Origin: Rudaea cellulosilytica DSM 22992
Lineage (GTDB): Bacteria; Pseudomonadota; Gammaproteobacteria; Xanthomonadales; Rhodanobacteraceae
Direction: 5' to 3'
Assembly (NCBI RefSeq): GCF_000378125.1
Contig: NZ_KB899241.1
Location: forward strand, 533,652 to 597,651
Length of the DNA: 64,000 nt
Both the position numbers and the translations under genes were made by a program. The notes beneath the pieces were generated by a model that was given only the letters and a program-made list of their open reading frames with translations, had not been told where the DNA came from and made no database searches. The first letter of the stretch is position 1; the number at the start of each line of letters is the position of its first letter. This document shows, one piece after another, positions 8,438 through 16,545 of this stretch.

Positions 8438-9880
8438 ATGCAAAAAAATAAACTTGTCCACAATGCCGCGCGCGATCGCATCAAGCTTGGCGTGCTGGCC
8501 GCGGCGCTCGCGGTCGCGGTCCTGTCTTCGCCGCTGCGCGCCGAGGACCTGACCCAAATCTACACGCAGGCGCGCGAAGCCGACCCGACGCTCGCCGCCG
8601 CGGACGCGAACCGGCTCGCCACCAAGGAAGGCTCGCCGCAGGCGCGCGCCGCGCTGTTGCCGCAGATCAACGGCAGCTATGGTTATTCCCGCAGCGACAC
8701 CGGCGGCAACAGCACCGCGCCGGAACTGGTTACTCAGAACGACGGCAGCTCGCAGTACGAAGTTCTCTCGAGCGGCAGCTACCTGCGCAATCGCTCGCGC
8801 CCTGCGGCGGTGCAACTGAACCAGGTGCTGTTCAACTGGGCCGACATCACGCGTCTGCGCGGTGCGAACGCGCTCTCCGAAGGCGCCGATTTCACCTACG
8901 ACGCAGCCTCGCAGGATCTGCTCGTGCGCACCGCGACGGCCTACTTCAACGTGCTCACTGCCGAGGACCAGCTCACCTTCAGCCAAGCAAACGAGAAGTC
9001 GCTGCAGAAGCAGCTCGATCAAGCCGACGAGCGCTTCAAGGTCGGCCTCTCGGCGATCACCGACGTGCACGTCGCGCGCGCGCAGCACGACTCTGCCGTG
9101 GCCGGGGTCATCGTCGCGCAGAACAACGTCGAGACGCAGCGTGAAGCGCTCGTGCAGATCATCGGCAAGAGCTTCGGTGACCTGAAGAAGCTGCGCGACC
9201 CGGTCCCGCTCGACAAGCCGGTGCCGGCAGAGATGCAGGCCTGGGTCGACCTCGCCAGCAAGCAGAATCCGTCGCTCGCATCGGCGCAGAAATCGGTGGA
9301 CTCGGCCGAATACGGCATCCAGACCGCGCGTTCCGGCCACTATCCGACGTTGAACGCGACGTTGCAGCGCCAAGTTACGCCGGGCTGGGGCAACTCGACT
9401 TATTTCGGCCCCAATGGCGCGAGCGAAGGCCCGCTGCACGGCAACAGCGTCACCGGCAACACCGCAATCGGCGTCACCCTGAGCATCCCGATCTTCTCCG
9501 GCGGCCTCATCTCCTCGCAGACGCGCCAAGCCGTCTATCAGCGCGACGCGGCGCAGGACCAGCTCGAAATCACCCGCCGCGGCGTTCTGGCGAACACACG
9601 TAACGCCTACCGTACGGTGATCTCCGGCATCAGCGAAGTCGAGGCAGCCAAGGCCGCCGTGGTTTCGGCGCAGAGCGCGGTCGACGCGACTCAGGCCGGT
9701 TTCGAAGTCGGCACCAAGACCATCCTCGACGTGCTCACCAGTCAGAGCCAGCTCGTCAGCGCGCAGAGCTCCTACTCGCAGGCACGCCACAATTTCGTGC
9801 TGAGTGGCCTGTTGCTCAAGCAGGCAGCCGGCTCGATCGCGGTGAAGGACCTCGACGCGGTCAACGCATTGCTGCAGTAA
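8438..9880 (+). CDS. tolC: TolC family outer-membrane efflux channel
   Basis: 480 residues. The start at 8438 opens a signal peptide (basic MQKNKLVHNAARDRIK, hydrophobic core, cleavage near PLRAED). Two OEP repeats follow, each with long coiled helices: DLTQIYTQAREADPTL at the N-terminus, then NQVLFNW, SAITDVHVARAQHDSAVAG and, in the second repeat, VGTKTILDVLTSQSQLVSAQSSY. TolC trimers form the outer-membrane duct for RND pumps and type I secretion. It is probably cotranscribed with pcm and could serve the RND pump upstream. A strong terminator follows at 9925. Confidence 0.95.
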   Translation: MQKNKLVHNAARDRIKLGVLAAALAVAVLSSPLRAEDLTQIYTQAREADPTLAAADANRLATKEGSPQARAALLPQINGSYGYSRSDTGGNSTAPELVTQNDGSSQYEVLSSGSYLRNRSRPAAVQLNQVLFNWADITRLRGANALSEGADFTYDAASQDLLVRTATAYFNVLTAEDQLTFSQANEKSLQKQLDQADERFKVGLSAITDVHVARAQHDSAVAGVIVAQNNVETQREALVQIIGKSFGDLKKLRDPVPLDKPVPAEMQAWVDLASKQNPSLASAQKSVDSAEYGIQTARSGHYPTLNATLQRQVTPGWGNSTYFGPNGASEGPLHGNSVTGNTAIGVTLSIPIFSGGLISSQTRQAVYQRDAAQDQLEITRRGVLANTRNAYRTVISGISEVEAAKAAVVSAQSAVDATQAGFEVGTKTILDVLTSQSQLVSAQSSYSQARHNFVLSGLLLKQAAGSIAVKDLDAVNALLQ

Positions 9881-9924
9881 CGATCGAACTCGCTGCCTCC
9901 GGCCCCGCCGGAGCTGGGTTGCGC

Positions 9925-9955
9925 AAGGGCACGGCAGACCGTGCCCTTATTTTTT
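9925..9955 (+). terminator. Intrinsic terminator of pcm-tolC
   Basis: A perfect 10-bp stem (AAGGGCACGG / CCGTGCCCTT, 9925-9934 and 9939-9948) with loop CAGA is followed by ATTTTTT. The last two codons and stop of waaA on the other strand (stop at 9947-9949) lie within it, so the two convergent transcripts meet here. Confidence 0.9.
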
Positions 9956-11233
9956 CGCTGCTTCGTCGTCGAGCGCCTTCTCCACGATCGCCAGCGTGCG
10001 CAGCACGCTGCCCTGCTCGCGCTCGAATGCCTGTTGTGCGGCTTCGCCAACGCGCTTGCGCAAAGCTCCGTCGGCGAACAGGCGCGTGATCGCGGCGCCG
10101 AGCTCATCGCCGTCGAGCACCTGCAGCGAAGCGCCGGCCGCGGTAAGGCTCTGGTTGATCTCGGCGAAATTGAACATGTACGGGCCAATCACGATCGGCA
10201 CGGCGAGCGCGGCCGCTTCGAGCACGTTGTGTCCGCCGATCGGCACGAGGCTGCCGCCGACGAAAGCGACGTCGGCCGCGGCGTAGTAGTTGAGCAGCTC
10301 GCCGAGCGTATCGACGACAAAGCATTGCGTATCGGATTTTGCCACGCCGTCCTCGCTGCGCGTGCGTGTGACGAAACCGAAACTGCGACAGGCCAATGCC
10401 ACCGGCTTGAAGCGCTCCGGATGGCGCGGCACGAGCAGCATCAGTGCATCGGGAAAGCGGCGCAGCACCTCGGCATGGGCCTTGAGCACGGGCAGTTCCT
10501 CGCCGTCGTGCGTGCTTGCCGCGATCCACACCGGACGGCGCGCGCCCCAGGAGTCGCGCATCGCCGCGGCCTCTTCGAGCAGGTGCTTGGGCACGGTCAT
10601 GTCGTATTTGAGGTTGCCGATCACGCCGAGATGCTCGGCCGGCGCACCGAGTTCGGCGAAGCGCGTTGCGTCGGTGGCCGACTGCGCGGCGATGTAACTG
10701 ACACCGGCCAGCGCTCGTTTCACCAACGGACGGATCGGCGAGTAACCGCGCAGGCTTTTCTCCGACAGGCGCGCGTTGGCGATGATCAGCGGAATGCCGC
10801 GCGCCTCGCACTCGAAGAACAGGTTCGGCCAGATCTCGGTTTCCATGATCAGCGCGACGCGCGGACGAACGCGGTCGAGGAAGCGTGCGATCGAGGTCGG
10901 CAGGTCGTAAGGCAGATAGAGGTTGACTACGCGATCGCCATAGACGCGGCGCACGCGCTCGGAGCCGGTCGGCGTCACCGTCGTGATCACGAACTTCATA
11001 TCCGCGTAACGCGCCATCAGTGCATCGATCAGCGGCAACGCGGCGTTGACCTCGCCCATCGACACGGCATGGATCCAGATGCTTTCCTTCAACTCGATCG
11101 TCGAATGACCGAAGCGCTCGCGCCAGCGGTCGAAGTATTCGCGGTAGCGCAGCCCGCGCACCGCGAGCCGGTACAGGATCGCCGGCGTCAGCAGGTACAT
11201 GGTCAGGGTGTAGAGAAAGCGGCGTAGCGGCAC
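9947..11233 (-). CDS. waaA: 3-deoxy-D-manno-octulosonic acid (Kdo) transferase
   Basis: 428 residues from a GTG at 11233; an ATG twelve codons in (11200) is the alternative. The GTG is preferred because family members begin with a short basic/hydrophobic segment (PLRRFLYTLTMYLL) that serves as membrane anchor. WaaA attaches Kdo to lipid IVA on the cytoplasmic face of the inner membrane. Typical motifs are WIHAVSMGEVNAALPL, TETEIWPNLF-like METEIWPNLFFEC (acceptor-side Glu), GNLKYD, WIAASTHDGEE and GGSLVPIGGHNVLEAAA (CMP-Kdo binding). It is divergent from an LpxL-type acyltransferase that acts in the same pathway. Confidence 0.95.
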   Translation of the reverse strand: MPLRRFLYTLTMYLLTPAILYRLAVRGLRYREYFDRWRERFGHSTIELKESIWIHAVSMGEVNAALPLIDALMARYADMKFVITTVTPTGSERVRRVYGDRVVNLYLPYDLPTSIARFLDRVRPRVALIMETEIWPNLFFECEARGIPLIIANARLSEKSLRGYSPIRPLVKRALAGVSYIAAQSATDATRFAELGAPAEHLGVIGNLKYDMTVPKHLLEEAAAMRDSWGARRPVWIAASTHDGEELPVLKAHAEVLRRFPDALMLLVPRHPERFKPVALACRSFGFVTRTRSEDGVAKSDTQCFVVDTLGELLNYYAAADVAFVGGSLVPIGGHNVLEAAALAVPIVIGPYMFNFAEINQSLTAAGASLQVLDGDELGAAITRLFADGALRKRVGEAAQQAFEREQGSVLRTLAIVEKALDDEAAKK

Positions 11234-11312
11234 GTGCGAAAGGCGGGATGAAGGATGGCGAAGTATAGCCGCGAGGCGGACGCAGCATGGATTCGGGCAG
11301 CGATGCTTCTCG

Positions 11313-11318
11313 TATACT
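11313..11318 (+). promoter_or_regulatory. -10 box immediately before the acyltransferase start
   Basis: TATACT ends 7 bp before the ATG at 11326, so transcription would begin at or next to the start codon, giving a leaderless mRNA. The -35 region is poor. A matching TATACT on the other strand (11267-11262) faces waaA, 29 bp from its GTG. Confidence 0.4.
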
Positions 11319-11325
11319 CCGGGCG

Positions 11326-12246
11326 ATGACGGCAGCGGAAAACCCACAACCCTCTCTGCGCTCCCCGCGCTACTGGCTCTCGTGGCTCGGCGTCGGCGTG
11401 ATGAAGCTCGTCGCACTGCTGCCGTACCGCACGCTGCATCTGCTCGGCCGTGGGCTCGGCTTGCTGACCCGGCAACTGCCCGGCGCACGCCGCCGCATCG
11501 CGCAGCGCAACCTCGAAATCTGCTTTCCCGAGCTCTCCGTGGGCGAACGCGAGCGCCTGCTGCGCGCCACGCTCGCCGATCTCGGCATGATGCTGGTCGA
11601 GTTCGCCTTCGCCTGGATGGGCAGCGACCGCGCGCTCGCGCGTTTGCCGTGCGCGATCGAGGGGCTCGAACATCTCGAAGCCTGCCGTGCGCGGGGCCGC
11701 GGCGTACTCCTCGTCGGCGCACATTTCTCGCACCTGGAGCTGTGCGCACGCCTGGTCTCGCAACGCATCCGCATCGCCGGCATGTACCGCGTGATGGACA
11801 ACCCCGTGTTCGAGCATGAAGTGCTGGGCGCGCGCCTGCATTACGCCGAGGCGATGTACACCAAGGACGAGCTGCTCGCGACGGTGAAGTACCTGCGCCG
11901 CGGCGGCACGCTCTGGTACGCGCCAGACCAGGACATGCGCGGCAAGGATTCGGTGTTCGTGCCGTTCTTCGGCATCGCTGCGGCGACAATCACAGCGACG
12001 CATCATCTCGCGCGCCTGTCCGGCGCCGCGGTGATTCCGTTCTTCCACCGCCGCCTGCCCGATGGCCGCGGCTACGCGCTGCGCCTCGAGGCACCGCTGA
12101 AGGATTTCCCGACCGCCGACGCTGTCGCCGACACCGCGCGCGTCAACGCGCAGATCGAGCGCATGGTGCGCGAGGCGCCGGCGCAATACCTCTGGGTGCA
12201 CAAGCGTTTCAAGTCGCGCCCGCCGGGAGAGCCGCCGCTGTACTGA
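11326..12246 (+). CDS. Lipid A biosynthesis acyltransferase (LpxL/HtrB type)
   Basis: 306 residues from ATG 11326. An in-frame ATG at 11287 lies upstream of the -10 box and is rejected. The enzyme adds a secondary acyl chain to Kdo-lipid A at the inner membrane. The catalytic HX4E motif is seen in GAHFSHLEL, and the N-terminus has the usual amphipathic/hydrophobic anchor (LSWLGVGVMKLVALLPYRTL). Other family blocks are RRRIAQRNLEICFPELS, MYRVMDNPVFE, YAPDQDMRGKDSVFVPFFG and the C-terminal PAQYLWVHKRFKSRPPGE. It is divergent from waaA with 92 bp between start codons. Which acyl chain and position it serves cannot be read from sequence. Confidence 0.93.
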   Translation: MTAAENPQPSLRSPRYWLSWLGVGVMKLVALLPYRTLHLLGRGLGLLTRQLPGARRRIAQRNLEICFPELSVGERERLLRATLADLGMMLVEFAFAWMGSDRALARLPCAIEGLEHLEACRARGRGVLLVGAHFSHLELCARLVSQRIRIAGMYRVMDNPVFEHEVLGARLHYAEAMYTKDELLATVKYLRRGGTLWYAPDQDMRGKDSVFVPFFGIAAATITATHHLARLSGAAVIPFFHRRLPDGRGYALRLEAPLKDFPTADAVADTARVNAQIERMVREAPAQYLWVHKRFKSRPPGEPPLY

Positions 12247-12368
12247 TCCTCGCCCCGGCGGTTTTCCGTCTTGCAGATGATGTGAAAATTGTTTGATGAT
12301 GCCTGTGCAAGCGGGCGCTGATCGTCCTGGGGTTTGGACTGCACGGGGCGCGACGGGAGACAGACGCG

Positions 12369-15110
12369 ATGACGTTCTTGTGGATGTTGGTGGGCGCCGT
12401 GCTCGGCGGCTGGCTCAGCTGGATCGTGTTCGACGAGTCGGTCGGCGCGGTCGGCATGGCCTTCGGCATCGTTTGCGGGCTGTTGTTCGGCCGCCTCGCC
12501 AAACTCGGCAAGCGCGTCGGCGCACTCGAGGCGCAACTCAAGGCGCTGGTTTCGGCGCCTGTCGTGCAGCGGCCGGAGGCACCAGTCGTCGTGGCCACAC
12601 CCTCGGCACAGGCGGCGCCGGTCGAAGCGGTCACACCGCCGTCCGCGGCCACGCCGGCACCCGCTGTTTTCGCCACGACCACCGCCATCGATCCCGGTAC
12701 GACAACGATCGACTTGCGCGAACCCGTAACCGCGGTTGAAGCTCAGCCGCCGCCACGCATCCCGACTCCACCGCGCGCCGATCCGCCCGCGCTCGCATGG
12801 ATCAAGCGCTGGCTGACCGAGGGCAATCCGCTGGTCAAGGTGGGCGTCGTCGTCGTGTTCTTCGGCGTCGCCTATTTGTTCAAGTACGCGGCCGACGCAG
12901 GCTGGCTGACCGTGCCGGTCGAGTTCCGCTTCCTCGGCGTCGCCGTCGCTGCGCTCGCCGCGCTCGCATTCGCCTGGCGCAAGCGCGAATCGCACCGTGC
13001 CTTCGCCCTGAGCCTGCAGGGCGGCGCGATCGGTGTGCTGATCCTGACCATCTTCGCCGCCTACCGGCTCTACGCTCTGCTGCCGCCGACGCTGACCTTC
13101 GCCCTGCTCGTCATCGTCGTCGCCGGCGCGGGACTGCTCGCGGTGCTGCAGGATTCGCTGGCGCTCGCCGTGCTTGCGATCGTCGGCGGCTTCCTCGCGC
13201 CGATCCTCGCCTCGAACAACAGCGGCAACCATGTCGCCCTGTTCTCGTACTACGCCGTGCTCAACGCGGCGATCTTCGGCATCGCCTGGATCAAGTCATG
13301 GCGCGCGCTCAATCTTGTCGGCTTCGTCTTCACCTTCGGTGTCGGCTCGGCCTGGGGCGCGCTCAAGTATCGGCCGGAATTGATCGCCTCGACCGAGCCA
13401 TTCCTGCTGCTGTTCTTTGCGTTCTACCTGTTGATCCCGGTGCTGCACGCGCGCTTGCACGCGCGGCAGGAAGGCGAGCCAGGATCGAATCGCCTGCAGG
13501 CTGTAGTCAGCGGCAGCCTCGTGTTCGGCACGCCACTGGTCGCATTCGCGTTGCAGACGGCGCTGCTCGAAGGCGCGCGTATGCCGCTCGCGTTCAGCGC
13601 ACTCGGCGCCGCAGCGATCTACGCCGCACTCGCCGCGCTCGAGCTGCGCCGCTGGCACGTGCAATTGCTCGGCGAATCGCATGCGCTGCTCGCGCTCGGC
13701 TTCGCCACGATCGCCGTGCCGCTCGCGCTGTCGGCGCAGGCGACCACGTGCACGTTCGCGCTCGAAGGCGCGGCGCTGGTCTGGCTCGGCTTGCGCCAGG
13801 CACGGCGCATCCCGCGCTGGATCGGCTACGCGTTGCAGGGCATGGCCGGCGCGATCGCCGGCGATCGTTTCGCCGCCGCCACGGACGCGCTGCCGATCCT
13901 CAACGGGACTTTCCTCGGCGCCGCGCTCCTCGCCCTCGCCGGGCTGGCCAGCGCACGCTTGCTGCAACGGCGCGATGCGCGTGCGCCTTTGACCCTGCTG
14001 TTCCTCGTCTGGGGCGGGTTCTGGTGGTACCTCGCCGGCGGCAACGAAATCGAACGCTTCGTCGCCCACGCACGGCACTGGGATGCGTGGCTCGCCTTTC
14101 TCGCTGTGACCGCGCTGATCTCCACCGAGGCTGCGCGGCGGCTTAGCTGGCGCGAACTGCTGGTTCCGCCGGCGGTCACGATCGCACTCGGACTGCCGTT
14201 CGTCGTCCTGACCATGCTCGACGAGCATGGCCCGCTCGAAGGCTGGCACCTCGCCGCCTGGGCACTATGGCTGGCCGCGGCCTGGCGCACGCTGCCGGCG
14301 CTCGCCACCGAACAATTGCGGGCCGCTCGCATCCTGAATTTTGTCTATTTGTGGATTTGTATACTTCTGCTTTCGCTCGAACTCGGCCATCTCGGCCACG
14401 ATCATCTGCACCTGCGCGCGATCTGGTTCGCTTTGACCCTGCTCGTCCCGTTCGCCGCTGCGTACCTGCTCGCGCTGCGCCGCTCGCCGCTCGTGCGCTG
14501 GCCGCTCGGCACCGAGGCCGACGCCCTGCGCACACCGCTGCTTGGCAGCCTCGCCGCGGCCATGGGCATCGCCTGGCTCACCGGCCTCGTGCAGGAAGGC
14601 GAGCCGACGCCGTTGCCGTATCTGCCCTTGCTCAATCCGCTCGAACTCGCGCAGATCGCCTGGCTCGTGCTGCTCGCACTGTGGTATCGCCAGGCGCAGA
14701 GCGAAGGCAAGGTCTGGTTCGACGCCGAACTGCGCGCGCGCGTGCTCGCGGCCGCCGGCCTCGTCCTGCTGACCACGATCACGCTGCGCTGCGTGCATTT
14801 CTTCGGCGGCGTGCCGTGGGACGCCGGCATGGCTTCCTCGCCGCTCGCGCAATCGGCGCTGTCTATCGTGTGGACGCTAGCCGGCATCGCCGCGATGCTC
14901 GCCGGCAAGCAGCGCGGTTCGCGCGCGGTCTGGTTCGGCGGCGCGGCGCTGATGGCGCTCGTGCTGGTCAAGCTCATGCTGATCGACCGCAACCATCTCA
15001 ACGACCTTTCTGCCATCCTGGGTGTGCTCGTGGTCGGCGTGCTGCTCGTCGCGGTCGGCTACTTCGCGCCGGTGCCCCCGAAGACGCTCGCGGCGGGAGA
15101 GAAGACATGA
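12369..15110 (+). CDS. DUF2339 family large polytopic membrane protein
   Basis: 913 residues. The N-terminus has a membrane segment and a short coiled region (LAKLGKRVGALEAQLKALV). A Pro/Ala/Thr-rich linker covers about residues 60-140. More than twenty hydrophobic segments make up the rest, with family blocks such as NPLVKVGVVVVFFGVAYLFKY and the C-terminal LMLIDRNHLNDLSAILGVLVVG. DUF2339 proteins have no established function. The stop overlaps the start of the DUF3999 gene (ATGA at 15107-15110), the usual pairing of these families, so they probably act together at the inner membrane. The 122-bp region upstream (12247-12368) shows no clear promoter or terminator. Confidence 0.88.
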   Translation: MTFLWMLVGAVLGGWLSWIVFDESVGAVGMAFGIVCGLLFGRLAKLGKRVGALEAQLKALVSAPVVQRPEAPVVVATPSAQAAPVEAVTPPSAATPAPAVFATTTAIDPGTTTIDLREPVTAVEAQPPPRIPTPPRADPPALAWIKRWLTEGNPLVKVGVVVVFFGVAYLFKYAADAGWLTVPVEFRFLGVAVAALAALAFAWRKRESHRAFALSLQGGAIGVLILTIFAAYRLYALLPPTLTFALLVIVVAGAGLLAVLQDSLALAVLAIVGGFLAPILASNNSGNHVALFSYYAVLNAAIFGIAWIKSWRALNLVGFVFTFGVGSAWGALKYRPELIASTEPFLLLFFAFYLLIPVLHARLHARQEGEPGSNRLQAVVSGSLVFGTPLVAFALQTALLEGARMPLAFSALGAAAIYAALAALELRRWHVQLLGESHALLALGFATIAVPLALSAQATTCTFALEGAALVWLGLRQARRIPRWIGYALQGMAGAIAGDRFAAATDALPILNGTFLGAALLALAGLASARLLQRRDARAPLTLLFLVWGGFWWYLAGGNEIERFVAHARHWDAWLAFLAVTALISTEAARRLSWRELLVPPAVTIALGLPFVVLTMLDEHGPLEGWHLAAWALWLAAAWRTLPALATEQLRAARILNFVYLWICILLLSLELGHLGHDHLHLRAIWFALTLLVPFAAAYLLALRRSPLVRWPLGTEADALRTPLLGSLAAAMGIAWLTGLVQEGEPTPLPYLPLLNPLELAQIAWLVLLALWYRQAQSEGKVWFDAELRARVLAAAGLVLLTTITLRCVHFFGGVPWDAGMASSPLAQSALSIVWTLAGIAAMLAGKQRGSRAVWFGGAALMALVLVKLMLIDRNHLNDLSAILGVLVVGVLLVAVGYFAPVPPKTLAAGEKT

Positions 15111-16495
15111 GGCGCATCGCCGGCTTGACCGCGGCTCTGCTCGCCATCGCTGCCGCCGCGCATGGCGACGAATCGAAACGCTACGCGTATTCCTGGCCGC
15201 TGACGCTGGCCGGCGATGGCGCCGCCCGGCAGGTAGAGCTACCGCTTGAGGTCTACCAGACGCTGACCGATGCTCAGCTGCGCGATCTCATCGTAATCGA
15301 CGAGCAGGGCAATGCCGTGCCGACTGCAGCGCGCACGGCCGACCCCGCGACCGCCGTTTCCGCGCGCACCGAACTGCCCTTGTTTGCGCTGCCCGCCGGC
15401 CTGCCGGCGAACCCGGCCGACGGCCCGCTCAACCTGCGCATCGAGCGCGACGCGGACGGGCGTCTGCGCAGCATCGGCGCCGATCTCGGCGCGGCGAATG
15501 CGAAGCCGGCGGCGGATTCGCAGGACTACCTGATCGACGCGAGCAAGCTCGATGCACCGATCGACCGCCTGCGCCTCGACTGGGACGAGGCAGCCGGTGC
15601 GGTCAACGCGCAATTCGCGCTCGGCGCCAGCGATGATCTGCAGAACTGGCGCAACCTGGTCGCCAGCGCGAACGTGCTCAGCCTCGCACAGGACGGCAAT
15701 CGCCTCGAACTGCACGAAATCGGCGCGGCCGGCGTGCATGCGAAATATCTGCGCCTGCGGCGCCTCGATCGCGGCGCCGCACTGCCGGGCCTGCGCCTCA
15801 GCGTCGTCACCTCGGCGCAGCGCAGCCCGACGCGCGCCGCGCGCGAGTGGCTCGCGCTCACGACCAAGGATCCGGCTGCCTCCGACGCGTCGACGCCGAC
15901 TGGCGTCGAGTATCGCTACACCCCGCCCGCCGCGTTGCCGGTCGAGGCGATCAAGCTCGATCTCGCCGCCGACAATTCGGTCGCGCGCGTCAGCATCGCC
16001 AGCCGCCGCAGCGGCACGCAGGCGTGGACGCCACGCGCCGAGCTCACGGCGTTTCGCCTGCAGCAGGGCGGCGACGCCGTCGTCAACGACGAAACGACGC
16101 TGACGGGCGCGGTGCGCGACAATGAATGGCGCGTGCAGTCGGCGACGCCGCTCAATCGCGCACCGACCTTGAATCTTGCATGGCGCCCCGACCGCTTCGT
16201 CTTTCTCGGCGATGCCCAGCACCGCTATCGACTCGTCGCCGGCAGCGCCACAGCGCGCCGCGCCGACTACCCGGTCGAAGTCGCGCTTACCCAGCTGCGC
16301 GCCAAGCTCGGCGCCGACTGGCAGCCGCCGCTCGCCGCGCTCGGCACGCGCGCAACGCTCGCTGGCGATGCCGCGCTGCAGATACCCGCATCGAAATACG
16401 ACTGGAAGACGTTCCTGCTCTGGGGAGTGCTAGTGGCCGCTGCTGCGGCGATAGGTTATCTCGCGTTGAGTCTTCTGCGCGGCCAGAAGACGTAG
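15107..16495 (+). CDS. DUF3999 family protein, exported with C-terminal membrane anchor
   Basis: 462 residues. A signal peptide (MRRIAGLTAALLAIAAAAHGDE) is followed by a large beta-rich extracytoplasmic region, and a single C-terminal membrane segment (about 437-456, LLWGVLVAAAAAIGYLALSL) ends in RGQKT. This topology and blocks such as YAYSWPLTLAGDGAARQVELP and YRYTPPAALPVEAIKLDLA match DUF3999. It overlaps DUF2339 by four bases and is translationally coupled to it. The function is unknown; a periplasmic partner for the DUF2339 membrane protein is inference. Confidence 0.87.
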   Translation: MRRIAGLTAALLAIAAAAHGDESKRYAYSWPLTLAGDGAARQVELPLEVYQTLTDAQLRDLIVIDEQGNAVPTAARTADPATAVSARTELPLFALPAGLPANPADGPLNLRIERDADGRLRSIGADLGAANAKPAADSQDYLIDASKLDAPIDRLRLDWDEAAGAVNAQFALGASDDLQNWRNLVASANVLSLAQDGNRLELHEIGAAGVHAKYLRLRRLDRGAALPGLRLSVVTSAQRSPTRAAREWLALTTKDPAASDASTPTGVEYRYTPPAALPVEAIKLDLAADNSVARVSIASRRSGTQAWTPRAELTAFRLQQGGDAVVNDETTLTGAVRDNEWRVQSATPLNRAPTLNLAWRPDRFVFLGDAQHRYRLVAGSATARRADYPVEVALTQLRAKLGADWQPPLAALGTRATLAGDAALQIPASKYDWKTFLLWGVLVAAAAAIGYLALSLLRGQKT

Positions 16496-16545
16496 ATACA
16501 CGATGGTTGCGATCATTCGCTCGTGGCGACGGTGGGAACCATCCA

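Noticed and set aside
16502-16543. GATGGTT/AACCATC inverted repeat between the DUF3999 gene and hrpB
   Set aside because: Only 7 bp with a 28-nt loop and no T-tract; could be chance in a convergent spacer.
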